Under the pieces are notes generated by a model that saw nothing but the letters and a program-made list of their open reading frames with translations, did no database searches and was not told where the DNA came from. Shown here piece after piece: positions 1 through 5,299 of a DNA stretch of 5,445 nt (the first letter of the stretch is position 1; each line of letters begins with the position of its first letter). Origin of the DNA: Microbacteriaceae bacterium (GTDB taxonomy: Bacteria; Actinomycetota; Actinomycetes; Actinomycetales; Microbacteriaceae); the NCBI GenBank assembly GCA_025463615.1, contig JAODAU010000101.1, positions 1 to 5,445 of the forward strand. Reading direction: 5' to 3'. Both the position numbers and the translations under genes were made by a program.

Positions 1-74
1 CAGTCGACGGGACATTCGTCGATGCATGCTCGGTCTTTGACGTCTACGCATGGAAGCGCGATGACATAGGTCAC
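1..74 (-). CDS. fdxA: 7Fe-type ferredoxin, N-terminal part (runs off the left edge)
   Basis: Only the first 24 residues are in the window. Translated from the GTG at 74-72 they begin TYVIALPCVDVKDRACIDEC after the initiator and end PVD. Cys9, Cys17 and Cys21-Pro22 show the CxxxxxxxCxxxCP spacing of the first half of the seven-iron (3Fe-4S plus 4Fe-4S) ferredoxins, small soluble cytoplasmic electron carriers. The N-terminus closely resembles mycobacterial FdxC/FdxA as I remember them. The start codon overlaps the mshB stop in a GTGA (74-71), so translation is probably coupled to mshB. A GGGA about 11 bases upstream is a weak ribosome site. In mycobacteria the homologue is followed by dapC, but what follows here is outside the window. 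The redox partner cannot be told. The family assignment is strong for so short a piece; the gene symbol (fdxA versus fdxC) is conventional. Confidence 0.9.
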   Translation of the reverse strand, partial: MTYVIALPCVDVKDRACIDECPVD

Positions 75-1252
75 GGGGAGGGCTTTCCCTTCGGTTCAAC
101 AGTGCCTCCAAGCTTATCGCGGCGGAACGTGCCCGCATTCGGCCACGCGAGCGCGACCAGCACGATGAGCACGGGGCCGTAGGTGAGGGCGTATCCCAGC
201 TGGGACGCGGGAACGAGGATCGAGCCGCCCCCGCTCTGCATCGACAGCGCCCCCACGGCGACGAGAACGCCGAGCGAGCCGAAGATGGCGACCTGGCGCC
301 CCGGGAACAGCAGGCGGCATCCGGCCACGAACGCCGCGATGAGCAGCAGGCCCACGATCAGACCGACGGGCACGACGCCGAGCGTGTACTGGTGGTTGAC
401 GACCGCGATCGCACCGAGGGCCAGCCCGAACACCAACGCCAGGATCGAGAACAGCAGGTGCACGCCGAACCCCTGTTGCTGCCACGTGACCCGCTGCTGC
501 GCCCCCGGGTCGACCAGCCCGAACCGCTCGACCGTGGGGATGCCGCGGCTCCCCCCGCTCGAGAGCGCGAACTCATCCCCGCTCACCGTCACCTGGCTCC
601 TGTGCGCTGCCAGGGCGGAACGTTTCCGGTCGAAGACCGGGGTCACATCCACCGAGACCCCCGCACCACCGATCTCGTAGAACGGCACATCCATCACCTC
701 GGCGGCGCGCAGCGCGGCCTGCCGCACGCGCACGTGGTCGGGGTGGCCGTAGCCGCCGGCGGCGTCGTAGCTCACCACGGCGGTGGCCCGGCTGGAGTCG
801 ATCACGGTCGCGATGTCGGCGGCGACGTCGCCGAAGTCGGCGGCGCAGAGCGAGTCGCCGGCGAGGTCGGGCAGCGGCTCCGCGCGGCCGTTCGATCCCC
901 AGCGCATGCCAGAGTCGGTGTAGCGGCGCGGCTGCTTGTCGGCCCAGCGCACGCCCGGGTCGCCGAGGTAGCGGTGGTCGTCGACGCCGAGCACGGCGAG
1001 GGCGGCGGCCAGTTCCCGTTCGCGCAGGGGCGCCATCCTGTCGGTGCCCTCTATTCCGGCCAGGTCGGCGGGGATCACCTCGCCGAGTTCGCCGCGCGTG
1101 CAGGTGAGCACGGTGACGGCCGCGCCGCGGTCCACGAGCGTGGCGATGGTGCCGCCGGTGTCGATGCTCTCGTCGTCCGGGTGCGCGTGCACGAAGAGCA
1201 CGCGCTCCACGGCGTCCCGTTTGGTGGGAATCCCCCCGGCAGTCTCTTCCAC
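71..1252 (-). CDS. mshB: MshB-like GlcNAc-inositol deacetylase fused to a C-terminal membrane domain
   Basis: Predicted zinc deacetylase of the PIG-L/LmbE superfamily. MshB removes acetyl from GlcNAc-inositol in mycothiol synthesis in the cytoplasm. Visible motifs are AHPDDE at residues 23-28 (His24 and Asp27 as zinc ligands, Asp26 as general base), TCTRGELGEVI near 50-60, and GGYGHPDHV at 166-174 (Tyr168, His170, third zinc ligand His173). GGYGHPDHV and the DSGM at 113-116 fit MshB better than the sister amidase Mca. The catalytic part ends near residue 250. Residues 263-370 then hold about four hydrophobic segments (roughly 263-286, 290-312, 320-337, 355-370) and a basic tail, absent from mycobacterial MshB of about 300 residues. 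The GTG start at 1252 has no clear ribosome site but lies 7 bases after a possible -10 box, so the mRNA may be leaderless. The GTG at 1210 (residue 15) is an alternative closer to the MshB N-terminus. It overlaps the ferredoxin start by 4 bases. Confidence 0.85.
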   Translation of the reverse strand: MEETAGGIPTKRDAVERVLFVHAHPDDESIDTGGTIATLVDRGAAVTVLTCTRGELGEVIPADLAGIEGTDRMAPLRERELAAALAVLGVDDHRYLGDPGVRWADKQPRRYTDSGMRWGSNGRAEPLPDLAGDSLCAADFGDVAADIATVIDSSRATAVVSYDAAGGYGHPDHVRVRQAALRAAEVMDVPFYEIGGAGVSVDVTPVFDRKRSALAAHRSQVTVSGDEFALSSGGSRGIPTVERFGLVDPGAQQRVTWQQQGFGVHLLFSILALVFGLALGAIAVVNHQYTLGVVPVGLIVGLLLIAAFVAGCRLLFPGRQVAIFGSLGVLVAVGALSMQSGGGSILVPASQLGYALTYGPVLIVLVALAWPNAGTFRRDKLGGTVEPKGKPSP

Positions 1253-1254
1253 AG

Positions 1255-1283
1255 TGGACAGGATATGTCGCGCGGGTTATGGT
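1255..1283 (+). promoter_or_regulatory. Promoter of the efeUOB operon
   Basis: TGGACA at 1255-1260 (five of six bases of TTGACA) is followed after exactly 17 bases by TATGGT at 1278-1283 (four of six of TATAAT), a good housekeeping-sigma promoter. Transcription would start near 1290, leaving a leader of about 52 bases before the GTG of efeU. The ATG at 1279 lies inside the -10 box, so it cannot be the efeU start if this promoter is used. The iron box begins 9 bases after the -10 box. Confidence 0.65.
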
Positions 1284-1286
1284 CGA
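1260..1286 (-). promoter_or_regulatory. Possible promoter of mshB, leaderless type
   Basis: On the minus strand a TATCCT (1265-1260) sits 7 bases before the GTG at 1252, placing a transcription start at or next to the start codon. That would explain the lack of a ribosome binding site. The best -35 match is TCGACC (1286-1281), but the 15-base spacing is short. It is back to back with the efeU promoter and shares base 1260 with its -35 box. Tentative. Confidence 0.35.
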
Positions 1287-1290
1287 GTGG

Positions 1291-1310
1291 GTAAGGATAG
1301 CCTTACCAAC
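1291..1310 (+). promoter_or_regulatory. DtxR/IdeR-type iron box (operator of efeUOB)
   Basis: GTAAGG (1291-1296) and CCTTAC (1301-1306) form a perfect 6-base inverted repeat around ATAG. The 19 bases 1292-1310 agree at 16 positions with the degenerate DtxR/IdeR consensus TWAGGTTAGSCTWACCTWA as I recall it. The site covers about +2 to +20 of the predicted transcript, where an iron-loaded repressor would block transcription. This fits the high-affinity iron import genes that follow. The regulator gene itself is not in the window. Confidence 0.8.
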
Positions 1311-1341
1311 ACTTCCCCCTCTCACTTCTCGAAACGAACCT

Positions 1342-2220
1342 GTGCTCCTCGCTAACTTCCTGATCGGCCTCCGCGAAGGCCTCGAAGCCGCTCTGGTCGT
1401 CGGCATCCTCATCGCCTACGTGGTGAAGGTAAAGCGAAGGGACGTTCTCCCCCGGCTCTGGGTCGGCATCGCGATCGCGATCGCGGTCTCGCTCGGGGTC
1501 GGCGCGATCCTCACCTGGGGGCCGTACGGGCTGTCGTTCCAGGCGCAGGAGGCGATCGGCGGCGCGCTCTCCATCGTGGCCGTCGGCTTCGTGACCTGGA
1601 TGATCTTCTGGATGGCGCGCACCGCCCGCGACCTGAAGCACAACCTCGAGAACCGCATGGACCTGGCGCTCATGGGCGCCGGCTGGGGCATCATCGTGCT
1701 CGCATTCCTCTCGGTGGGTCGCGAGGGCATCGAGACGGCACTGTTCGTCTGGGCGAGTGTGGCGGCGAGCGGTGGCACCTGGATCCCCGCGGTCGGGGCG
1801 CTGCTCGGCATCCTCACCGCGGTCGTGATCGAGATCCTGATCTACCGCGGTTTCGTGCGCATCAACCTGGGCAAGTTCTTCACCTGGACCGGCGGGTTCC
1901 TCATCATCGTCGCCGCCGGTGTCTTCGCCTACGGCATCGGCGACCTGCAGGAGTCCGGGGTGATCCCCGGCGCCCTCGCCAAGGCCTGGGATATCAGCGC
2001 GGTCATCCCGGCCAGCAGCTGGTACGGCACCGTGCTGCAGGGCGTCGTCAACTTCAACCCGAACCCGAGCTGGCTCCAGGTCATCGGATGGTTCGTCTAC
2101 CTCGCGATCACGATCCCCGCGTTCGTGATCCAGCACCGCCGCCCGCGCAGAGTCGCGCAGGTCGCATCGGCCACATCGACCCCTGCCCCTGCCAAACAAC
2201 CTCACGGAGAACACGCATGA
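1342..2220 (+). CDS. efeU: EfeU, FTR1-family ferrous/ferric iron permease
   Basis: Integral membrane channel of the EfeUOB iron importer, related to yeast Ftr1p. Two REXXE signatures, the iron-handling motifs of this family, are present: REGLE at residues 11-15 in the first helix and REGIE at 127-131 in the fourth. About seven hydrophobic segments can be seen (near 4-28, 41-60, 72-92, 112-126, 146-168, 180-200, 245-264), and the 292-residue length is normal. The GTG at 1342 is chosen because the family begins a few residues before the first REXXE and because the in-frame ATG at 1279 falls in the promoter's -10 box. Its ribosome site is weak. The stop overlaps the efeO ATG (ATGA, 2217-2220). 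Unlike efeU of E. coli K-12, which is frameshifted, this copy is intact. It is likely repressed by iron through the box at 1291-1310. Confidence 0.95.
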   Translation: MLLANFLIGLREGLEAALVVGILIAYVVKVKRRDVLPRLWVGIAIAIAVSLGVGAILTWGPYGLSFQAQEAIGGALSIVAVGFVTWMIFWMARTARDLKHNLENRMDLALMGAGWGIIVLAFLSVGREGIETALFVWASVAASGGTWIPAVGALLGILTAVVIEILIYRGFVRINLGKFFTWTGGFLIIVAAGVFAYGIGDLQESGVIPGALAKAWDISAVIPASSWYGTVLQGVVNFNPNPSWLQVIGWFVYLAITIPAFVIQHRRPRRVAQVASATSTPAPAKQPHGEHA

Positions 2221-3404
2221 AGCACCGCCACCTGATCGCCGGAGCCGCCGCTGCGGGCGCCCTGACCCTCATCCTCACCGGATGCGTACCGAACAACACG
2301 GGCGGCGGCAGCAACGCCTCGGGCGGCTCGATCAAGGTCGCCGCGTCCGACAAGTCGTGCGACCTCTCCGCGACCACCGCGCCGAGCGGCCCCGTCACGT
2401 TCACCATCAGCAACACCGGGTCGGATGTCACCGAGCTCGAGATCCTCGCCGCCGACAAGCTCCGCATCGTGGGCGAGAAGGAGAACGTCGGCCCGGGCAC
2501 CAACCCCACCTACGTCGCCCAGCTCGAGCCGGGCACGTACTACACCAGCTGCAAGCCCGGCATGGTGGGGGCCGGCGTCGGCGAGACCAAGTTCGTGGTC
2601 ACCGACTCGGGCAAGGTGGTCGTCGAGGCGAGCGTGAAGAAGCGCGTCGCCACCGCCGTCACCCAGTACATCTCCTACGCCAAGGACCAGGTCGGCGAGC
2701 TCGTCACCGACACGAAGGCCTTCGTCGCCGCCTACGAGTCCGGCGACAGCGCCACGGCGAAGCAGCTCTACCCCGGCGCTCGCTCGCACTACGAGCGCAT
2801 CGAGCCGCTCGCCGAGAAATTCCCCGACCTCGACGCCTCCCTCGACCTCCGCGAGGCGGACCTCGAGTCGGGCGACACCTGGACCGGGTGGCACCGCATC
2901 GAGAAGGACCTCTGGCCGCCGGCATCCGGCTACACGGCCCTCACCCCCGCGGAGCGCAAGACGCTCGGCGACAGGCTGAACAGCGACACCCAGAAGCTCT
3001 ACGACCTGCTCTACGACCCCTCCTTCACCGTGACCCTCAGCGACGTGAGCAACGGCGCGATCGGGCTCATGGATGAGGTGGCCACCGGCAAGATCACCGG
3101 CGAGGAGGAGACCTGGTCGCACACCGACCTCTGGGACTTCCAGGCCAACATCGAGGGCGCGAAGGTCTCGTTCGAGAACGTCCGCGGCATCGCGAACAGC
3201 AAGGGCGCGACCGGCAAGGCGCTCGTGAAGCAGATCGACTCCGACTTCGCGACCCTCTCCACCACGCTCGGCCAGTACGGCTCGCTCGACTCGGGCTACA
3301 AGTACTACAACGAGCTCACGACCGACCAGGTCAAGCAGCTCTCCGACCAGGTGAACGCCCTCGCGGAGCCGCTCTCCAAGCTCACCGCGGTGGTGCTGAA
3401 GTAG
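2217..3404 (+). CDS. efeO: EfeO, cupredoxin plus M75-domain iron-binding lipoprotein
   Basis: Extracytoplasmic partner of EfeU that binds iron and passes it to the permease. The 395-residue protein starts with a lipoprotein signal: a basic n-region MKHRH, a hydrophobic stretch, and the lipobox LTGC with Cys23 as lipid anchor. Residues about 36-140 look like the EfeO cupredoxin domain, with Cys49 and the SCKPGM loop (Cys112, Met116) as likely metal or disulfide positions. Residues about 145-393 form the helical M75 (imelysin-like) domain, with YERIEPLAEKF at 192-202 and the HXXE metal motif HRIE at 226-229. So this is the long, two-domain EfeO rather than the short EfeM. The ATG at 2217 overlaps the efeU stop and has GGAGA (2206-2210) six bases upstream. 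The open frame reaches back to 2088, but that extension lies in efeU and would hide the signal peptide. Confidence 0.95.
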   Translation: MKHRHLIAGAAAAGALTLILTGCVPNNTGGGSNASGGSIKVAASDKSCDLSATTAPSGPVTFTISNTGSDVTELEILAADKLRIVGEKENVGPGTNPTYVAQLEPGTYYTSCKPGMVGAGVGETKFVVTDSGKVVVEASVKKRVATAVTQYISYAKDQVGELVTDTKAFVAAYESGDSATAKQLYPGARSHYERIEPLAEKFPDLDASLDLREADLESGDTWTGWHRIEKDLWPPASGYTALTPAERKTLGDRLNSDTQKLYDLLYDPSFTVTLSDVSNGAIGLMDEVATGKITGEEETWSHTDLWDFQANIEGAKVSFENVRGIANSKGATGKALVKQIDSDFATLSTTLGQYGSLDSGYKYYNELTTDQVKQLSDQVNALAEPLSKLTAVVLK

Positions 3405-3406
3405 CG

Positions 3407-4702
3407 GTGACGAGAAACGGCAACAGCGACGAGACCCCGTCGTCTTCGGACGGCGGGGTTTCGCCGCGTCACGGAATCAGCCGCCGCGGGCTCCTGGGGC
3501 TCGCTGGGGCGGGCGTCGTGGGCGCCGGCGTGGGATTCGGCATCGACCGCCTGGTCGTTGCGCAGGAGCCCACCGGGCAGTCCGGCGCCTCCCCCGTGTA
3601 CCCGTTCTACGGCGAGCACCAGTCGGGCATCACCACGGCGGCGCAGGACCGACTGCACTTCGCCAGCTTCGACGTGGCCGACATCACCCGCGCCGAGCTG
3701 AAGGAGCTGCTGCAGGACTGGACGGTCGCGGCGGCACGGATGACGGCGGGCAAGACGGTCGGCGACGGCGCGATCGGCACCCTCGCGGCCCCCGCCGACG
3801 ACACCGGCGAGGCCCTCGACCTGCCGCCCGCCGGGCTCACCATCACGTTCGGCTTCGGACCGGGCATCTTCGACCACCGCTTCGGGCTCGCCGACAAGCG
3901 ACCGGCGGCCCTCATCGACCTGCCGCACTTCGCCGGGGACACTCTCGACCCGACGCTCACGGGCGGCGACCTCTGCATCCAGGCCTGCAGCGACGACCCG
4001 CAGGTGGCGGTGCACGCCATCCGCAACCTGTCGCGGATCGCGTTCGGGCGGGCATCCATCCGCTGGTCGCAGCTGGGTTTCGGGCGCACCTCGTCGACCT
4101 CGCGCTCGCAGGTGACCCCGCGCAACCTGTTCGGCTTCAAGGACGGCACGGCCAACGTGAAGTCCGAGGACACGACGATCGTCGACGAGCACATCTGGGT
4201 GCCGAAGGGCGACGGCTCCGACTGGATGACGGGCGGCTCGTACCTCGTCTCCCGTAAGATCCGCATGATCATCGAGACCTGGGACCGCACCGCGCTGGGC
4301 GAGCAGCAGCGCGTGATCGGCCGCGACAAGGGCGAGGGCGCGCCGCTCAGCGGCGGCACCGAGTTCACCGAGCCGAACTTCCACACGAAGGCGCTCGGCA
4401 CGACGCTCATCGATCACGCGGCGCACGTGCGGCTCGCGCACCCCACGCAGAACAAGGGCGCGGTGCTGCTGCGGCGCGGCTACAACTTCGTGGACGGCAA
4501 CGACGACCTGGGGCGCCTCAACGCCGGGCTGTTCTTCATCGCGTTCCAGCGCGACCCGCGCACCCAGTTCGTGGAGGTGCAGCGCAGCCTCGCCGGCCAC
4601 GACGCCATGAACGAGTACATCAGGCACGTCGGATCGGGCATCTTCGCGGTGCCGCCGGGCGCGAAATCCGGCAGCTTCGTCGGCGCCGCCCTCTTCGACT
4701 GA
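3407..4702 (+). CDS. efeB: EfeB, Tat-exported dye-decolorizing heme peroxidase
   Basis: Third part of EfeUOB, a DyP-type heme peroxidase acting outside the membrane. Its proposed role is oxidation of ferrous iron or recovery of iron from heme; the latter is debated. The twin-arginine signal SRRGLLG (residues 25-31, Arg26-Arg27) is followed by a Gly/Ala/Val-rich core to about residue 45, so the folded protein carries its heme through the Tat pathway. The DyP signature GXXDG is GFKDG at 243-247 (Asp246 distal). HVRLAHP at 340-346 gives His340 as likely heme ligand, and LLRRGYN at 354-360 supplies the distal arginine. The 431-residue length is typical. The GTG at 3407 begins 2 bases after the efeO stop. 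No other start lies before the Tat motif and no strong ribosome site is seen, suggesting coupling to efeO. A strong hairpin covers codons 9-19. Confidence 0.95.
   Translation: MTRNGNSDETPSSSDGGVSPRHGISRRGLLGLAGAGVVGAGVGFGIDRLVVAQEPTGQSGASPVYPFYGEHQSGITTAAQDRLHFASFDVADITRAELKELLQDWTVAAARMTAGKTVGDGAIGTLAAPADDTGEALDLPPAGLTITFGFGPGIFDHRFGLADKRPAALIDLPHFAGDTLDPTLTGGDLCIQACSDDPQVAVHAIRNLSRIAFGRASIRWSQLGFGRTSSTSRSQVTPRNLFGFKDGTANVKSEDTTIVDEHIWVPKGDGSDWMTGGSYLVSRKIRMIIETWDRTALGEQQRVIGRDKGEGAPLSGGTEFTEPNFHTKALGTTLIDHAAHVRLAHPTQNKGAVLLRRGYNFVDGNDDLGRLNAGLFFIAFQRDPRTQFVEVQRSLAGHDAMNEYIRHVGSGIFAVPPGAKSGSFVGAALFD
3432..3461 (+). other. UUCG-capped RNA hairpin in the first codons of efeB
   Basis: ACCCCGTCGTC (3434-3444), loop TTCG (3445-3448) and GACGGCGGGGT (3449-3459) form an 11-bp stem with one U-G wobble. 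It can be stretched to 13 bp by G3433-U3460 and A3432-U3461. The C(UUCG)G cap is one of the most stable RNA tetraloops. It is followed by only TTT then CG, so it resembles an incomplete intrinsic terminator. It lies 25 bases after the efeB start, in a non-conserved Ser/Asp-rich stretch before the Tat signal. The structure is certain on paper; the function (attenuation, mRNA stability or none) is not. Confidence 0.6.
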
Positions 4703-4705
4703 TTG

Positions 4706-5158
4706 CTACTGCTTCGAGTCGCTGGCGACCGTGTAGTTGACCGTCCAGTTCTTGTCGGTCTTCGCGACCACCATGACGATCGTGTAGGTGCCGTTGTCGA
4801 ACGCCGCCGTGCCGCCCTGGTCCGTCGCCGGGGCGACGACGCCCTGGGACTTGTAGCCGGCATCCTCGAGCTGCTTGGCCGCGCCGTCGTAGGGGTTGTC
4901 ACCCGTCACCTGGATCGTGACGTTCCAGCCCTTGCCCTTGTCGCCGTCGTTGACGCCCAGGCCGAGCACGACGGTGCCCTTGACCAGCGGGATGTCGCCG
5001 GGGAAGTCCTTGGGGATGCTCTTGCCCGGCAGGCTCACCTTGCCCCCCGTCGCCTGGTTGACGAGGTTCTGCACCGAGCATCCCGAGAGCACGGGGCCCG
5101 CCAACAGCGCAAGCGCGATGGCGATGGGGACGGTGACACGGGTTCGGGTCCTGATCAT
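4706..5158 (-). CDS. Small secreted lipoprotein of unknown function
   Basis: I do not recognise a named family. The 150-residue product has a lipoprotein signal: basic MIRTRTR, a hydrophobic stretch to about residue 22, and the lipobox LSGC with Cys27, so it should sit on the outer face of the membrane. The mature part has a linker rich in Gly, Lys and Pro, then a PKDFPGDIPLVKG stretch (about residues 45-57), a motif type I have met in small actinobacterial lipoproteins. After it come alternating strand-like segments (VVLGLGV, WNVTIQV, YTIVMVV, WTVNYTV), suggesting a compact beta-rich domain with one helix near AAKQLEDAGY. The ATG at 5158 is chosen over the upstream in-frame start at 5272 because it opens the signal peptide and has AGAGGA six bases before it. 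The gene has its own promoter and ends 3 bases from the convergent efeB stop. Confidence 0.85.
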   Translation of the reverse strand: MIRTRTRVTVPIAIALALLAGPVLSGCSVQNLVNQATGGKVSLPGKSIPKDFPGDIPLVKGTVVLGLGVNDGDKGKGWNVTIQVTGDNPYDGAAKQLEDAGYKSQGVVAPATDQGGTAAFDNGTYTIVMVVAKTDKNWTVNYTVASDSKQ

Positions 5159-5198
5159 GATGTGTCCTCTCGATCGCTCCGGGCGAGCGCCTCGCCAC

Positions 5199-5227
5199 AG
5201 CCTAGGCGCGTGCCCCTCACCCGACAA
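5199..5227 (-). promoter_or_regulatory. Promoter of the lipoprotein gene
   Basis: On the minus strand TTGTCG (5227-5222) and TAGGCT (5204-5199) are 17 bases apart, a plausible housekeeping-sigma promoter for a high-GC actinomycete. Transcription would start near 5192, giving a leader of about 34 bases. The leader contains AGAGGA (5170-5165) before the ATG at 5158. An inverted repeat GGCGAG-GCG-CTCGCC (5196-5182) overlaps the predicted start and could be an operator or a leader hairpin. Confidence 0.5.
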
Positions 5228-5229
5228 TG

Positions 5230-5248
5230 AGGGCTCCCGCCCTTTTTT
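5230..5248 (+). terminator. Intrinsic terminator reading on the plus strand
   Basis: AGGGC (5230-5234), loop TCCC and GCCCT (5239-5243) form a 5-bp GC-rich stem followed directly by a run of T to 5248. The T run is on the plus strand, so it would stop rightward transcripts. The only rightward genes are efeUOB, ending 527 bases earlier, with the leftward lipoprotein gene in between. The short stem makes it a moderate call. Confidence 0.5.
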
Positions 5249-5254
5249 GATACG

Positions 5255-5292
5255 CGAAAGCCCCGCGATCACGAGTGGTCGCGGGGCTTTCG
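5255..5292 (-). terminator. typA terminator (symmetrical, possibly works both ways)
   Basis: CGAAAGCCCCGCGA (5255-5268) and TCGCGGGGCTTTCG (5279-5292) are perfect inverted repeats of 14 bases, extendable inward through a wobble pair to a small CGAG loop. The stem starts 7 bases after the typA stop on the minus strand. The T run is short and lies in the stem's end, as is common in high-GC actinomycetes. Because the arms carry A runs and T runs on opposite sides, it could also act on the plus strand. Confidence 0.8.
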
Positions 5293-5299
5293 AGGTGGA

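Noticed and set aside
392..1294. 300-codon open frame on the plus strand opposite mshB
   Set aside because: Its Arg/His/Val/Gly-rich translation is typical of the antisense of high-GC coding DNA, and the minus-strand gene here has clear family motifs.
1279..1341. ATG at 1279 as an efeU start, adding 21 residues
   Set aside because: The added stretch is not membrane-like, the ATG lies in the predicted -10 box, and the iron box would fall inside the gene. FTR1 proteins begin just before the first REXXE motif, which fits the GTG at 1342.
1469..1486. Tandem GCGATC units (GCGATCGCGATCGCG) in efeU
   Set aside because: Short and explained by Ala-Ile codons in a membrane helix of a high-GC genome; not repeated elsewhere in the window.
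2088..2216. Open frame extending efeO upstream by 43 residues
   Set aside because: It lies fully inside efeU, gives an Arg/Pro-rich out-of-frame translation and would bury the lipoprotein signal. The ATG at 2217 has a good ribosome site.
2202..3122. 306-codon open frame on the minus strand opposite efeO, and a similar 440-codon one opposite efeB (3305-4627)
   Set aside because: Both are antisense shadows of well-recognised genes with low-complexity translations and no domain motifs.
4696..4726. Small inverted repeats around the efeB / lipoprotein stop codons (CGACT...AGTCG; GTCG-CTGG-CGAC)
   Set aside because: Stems of only 4-5 bp, one with a long loop, no T run, and lying in coding sequence; not convincing terminators.
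5159..5272. Upstream start at 5272 for the lipoprotein gene
   Set aside because: It would begin inside the typA terminator hairpin and precede the lipobox signal with 38 unlikely residues. The promoter and ribosome site found support the ATG at 5158.
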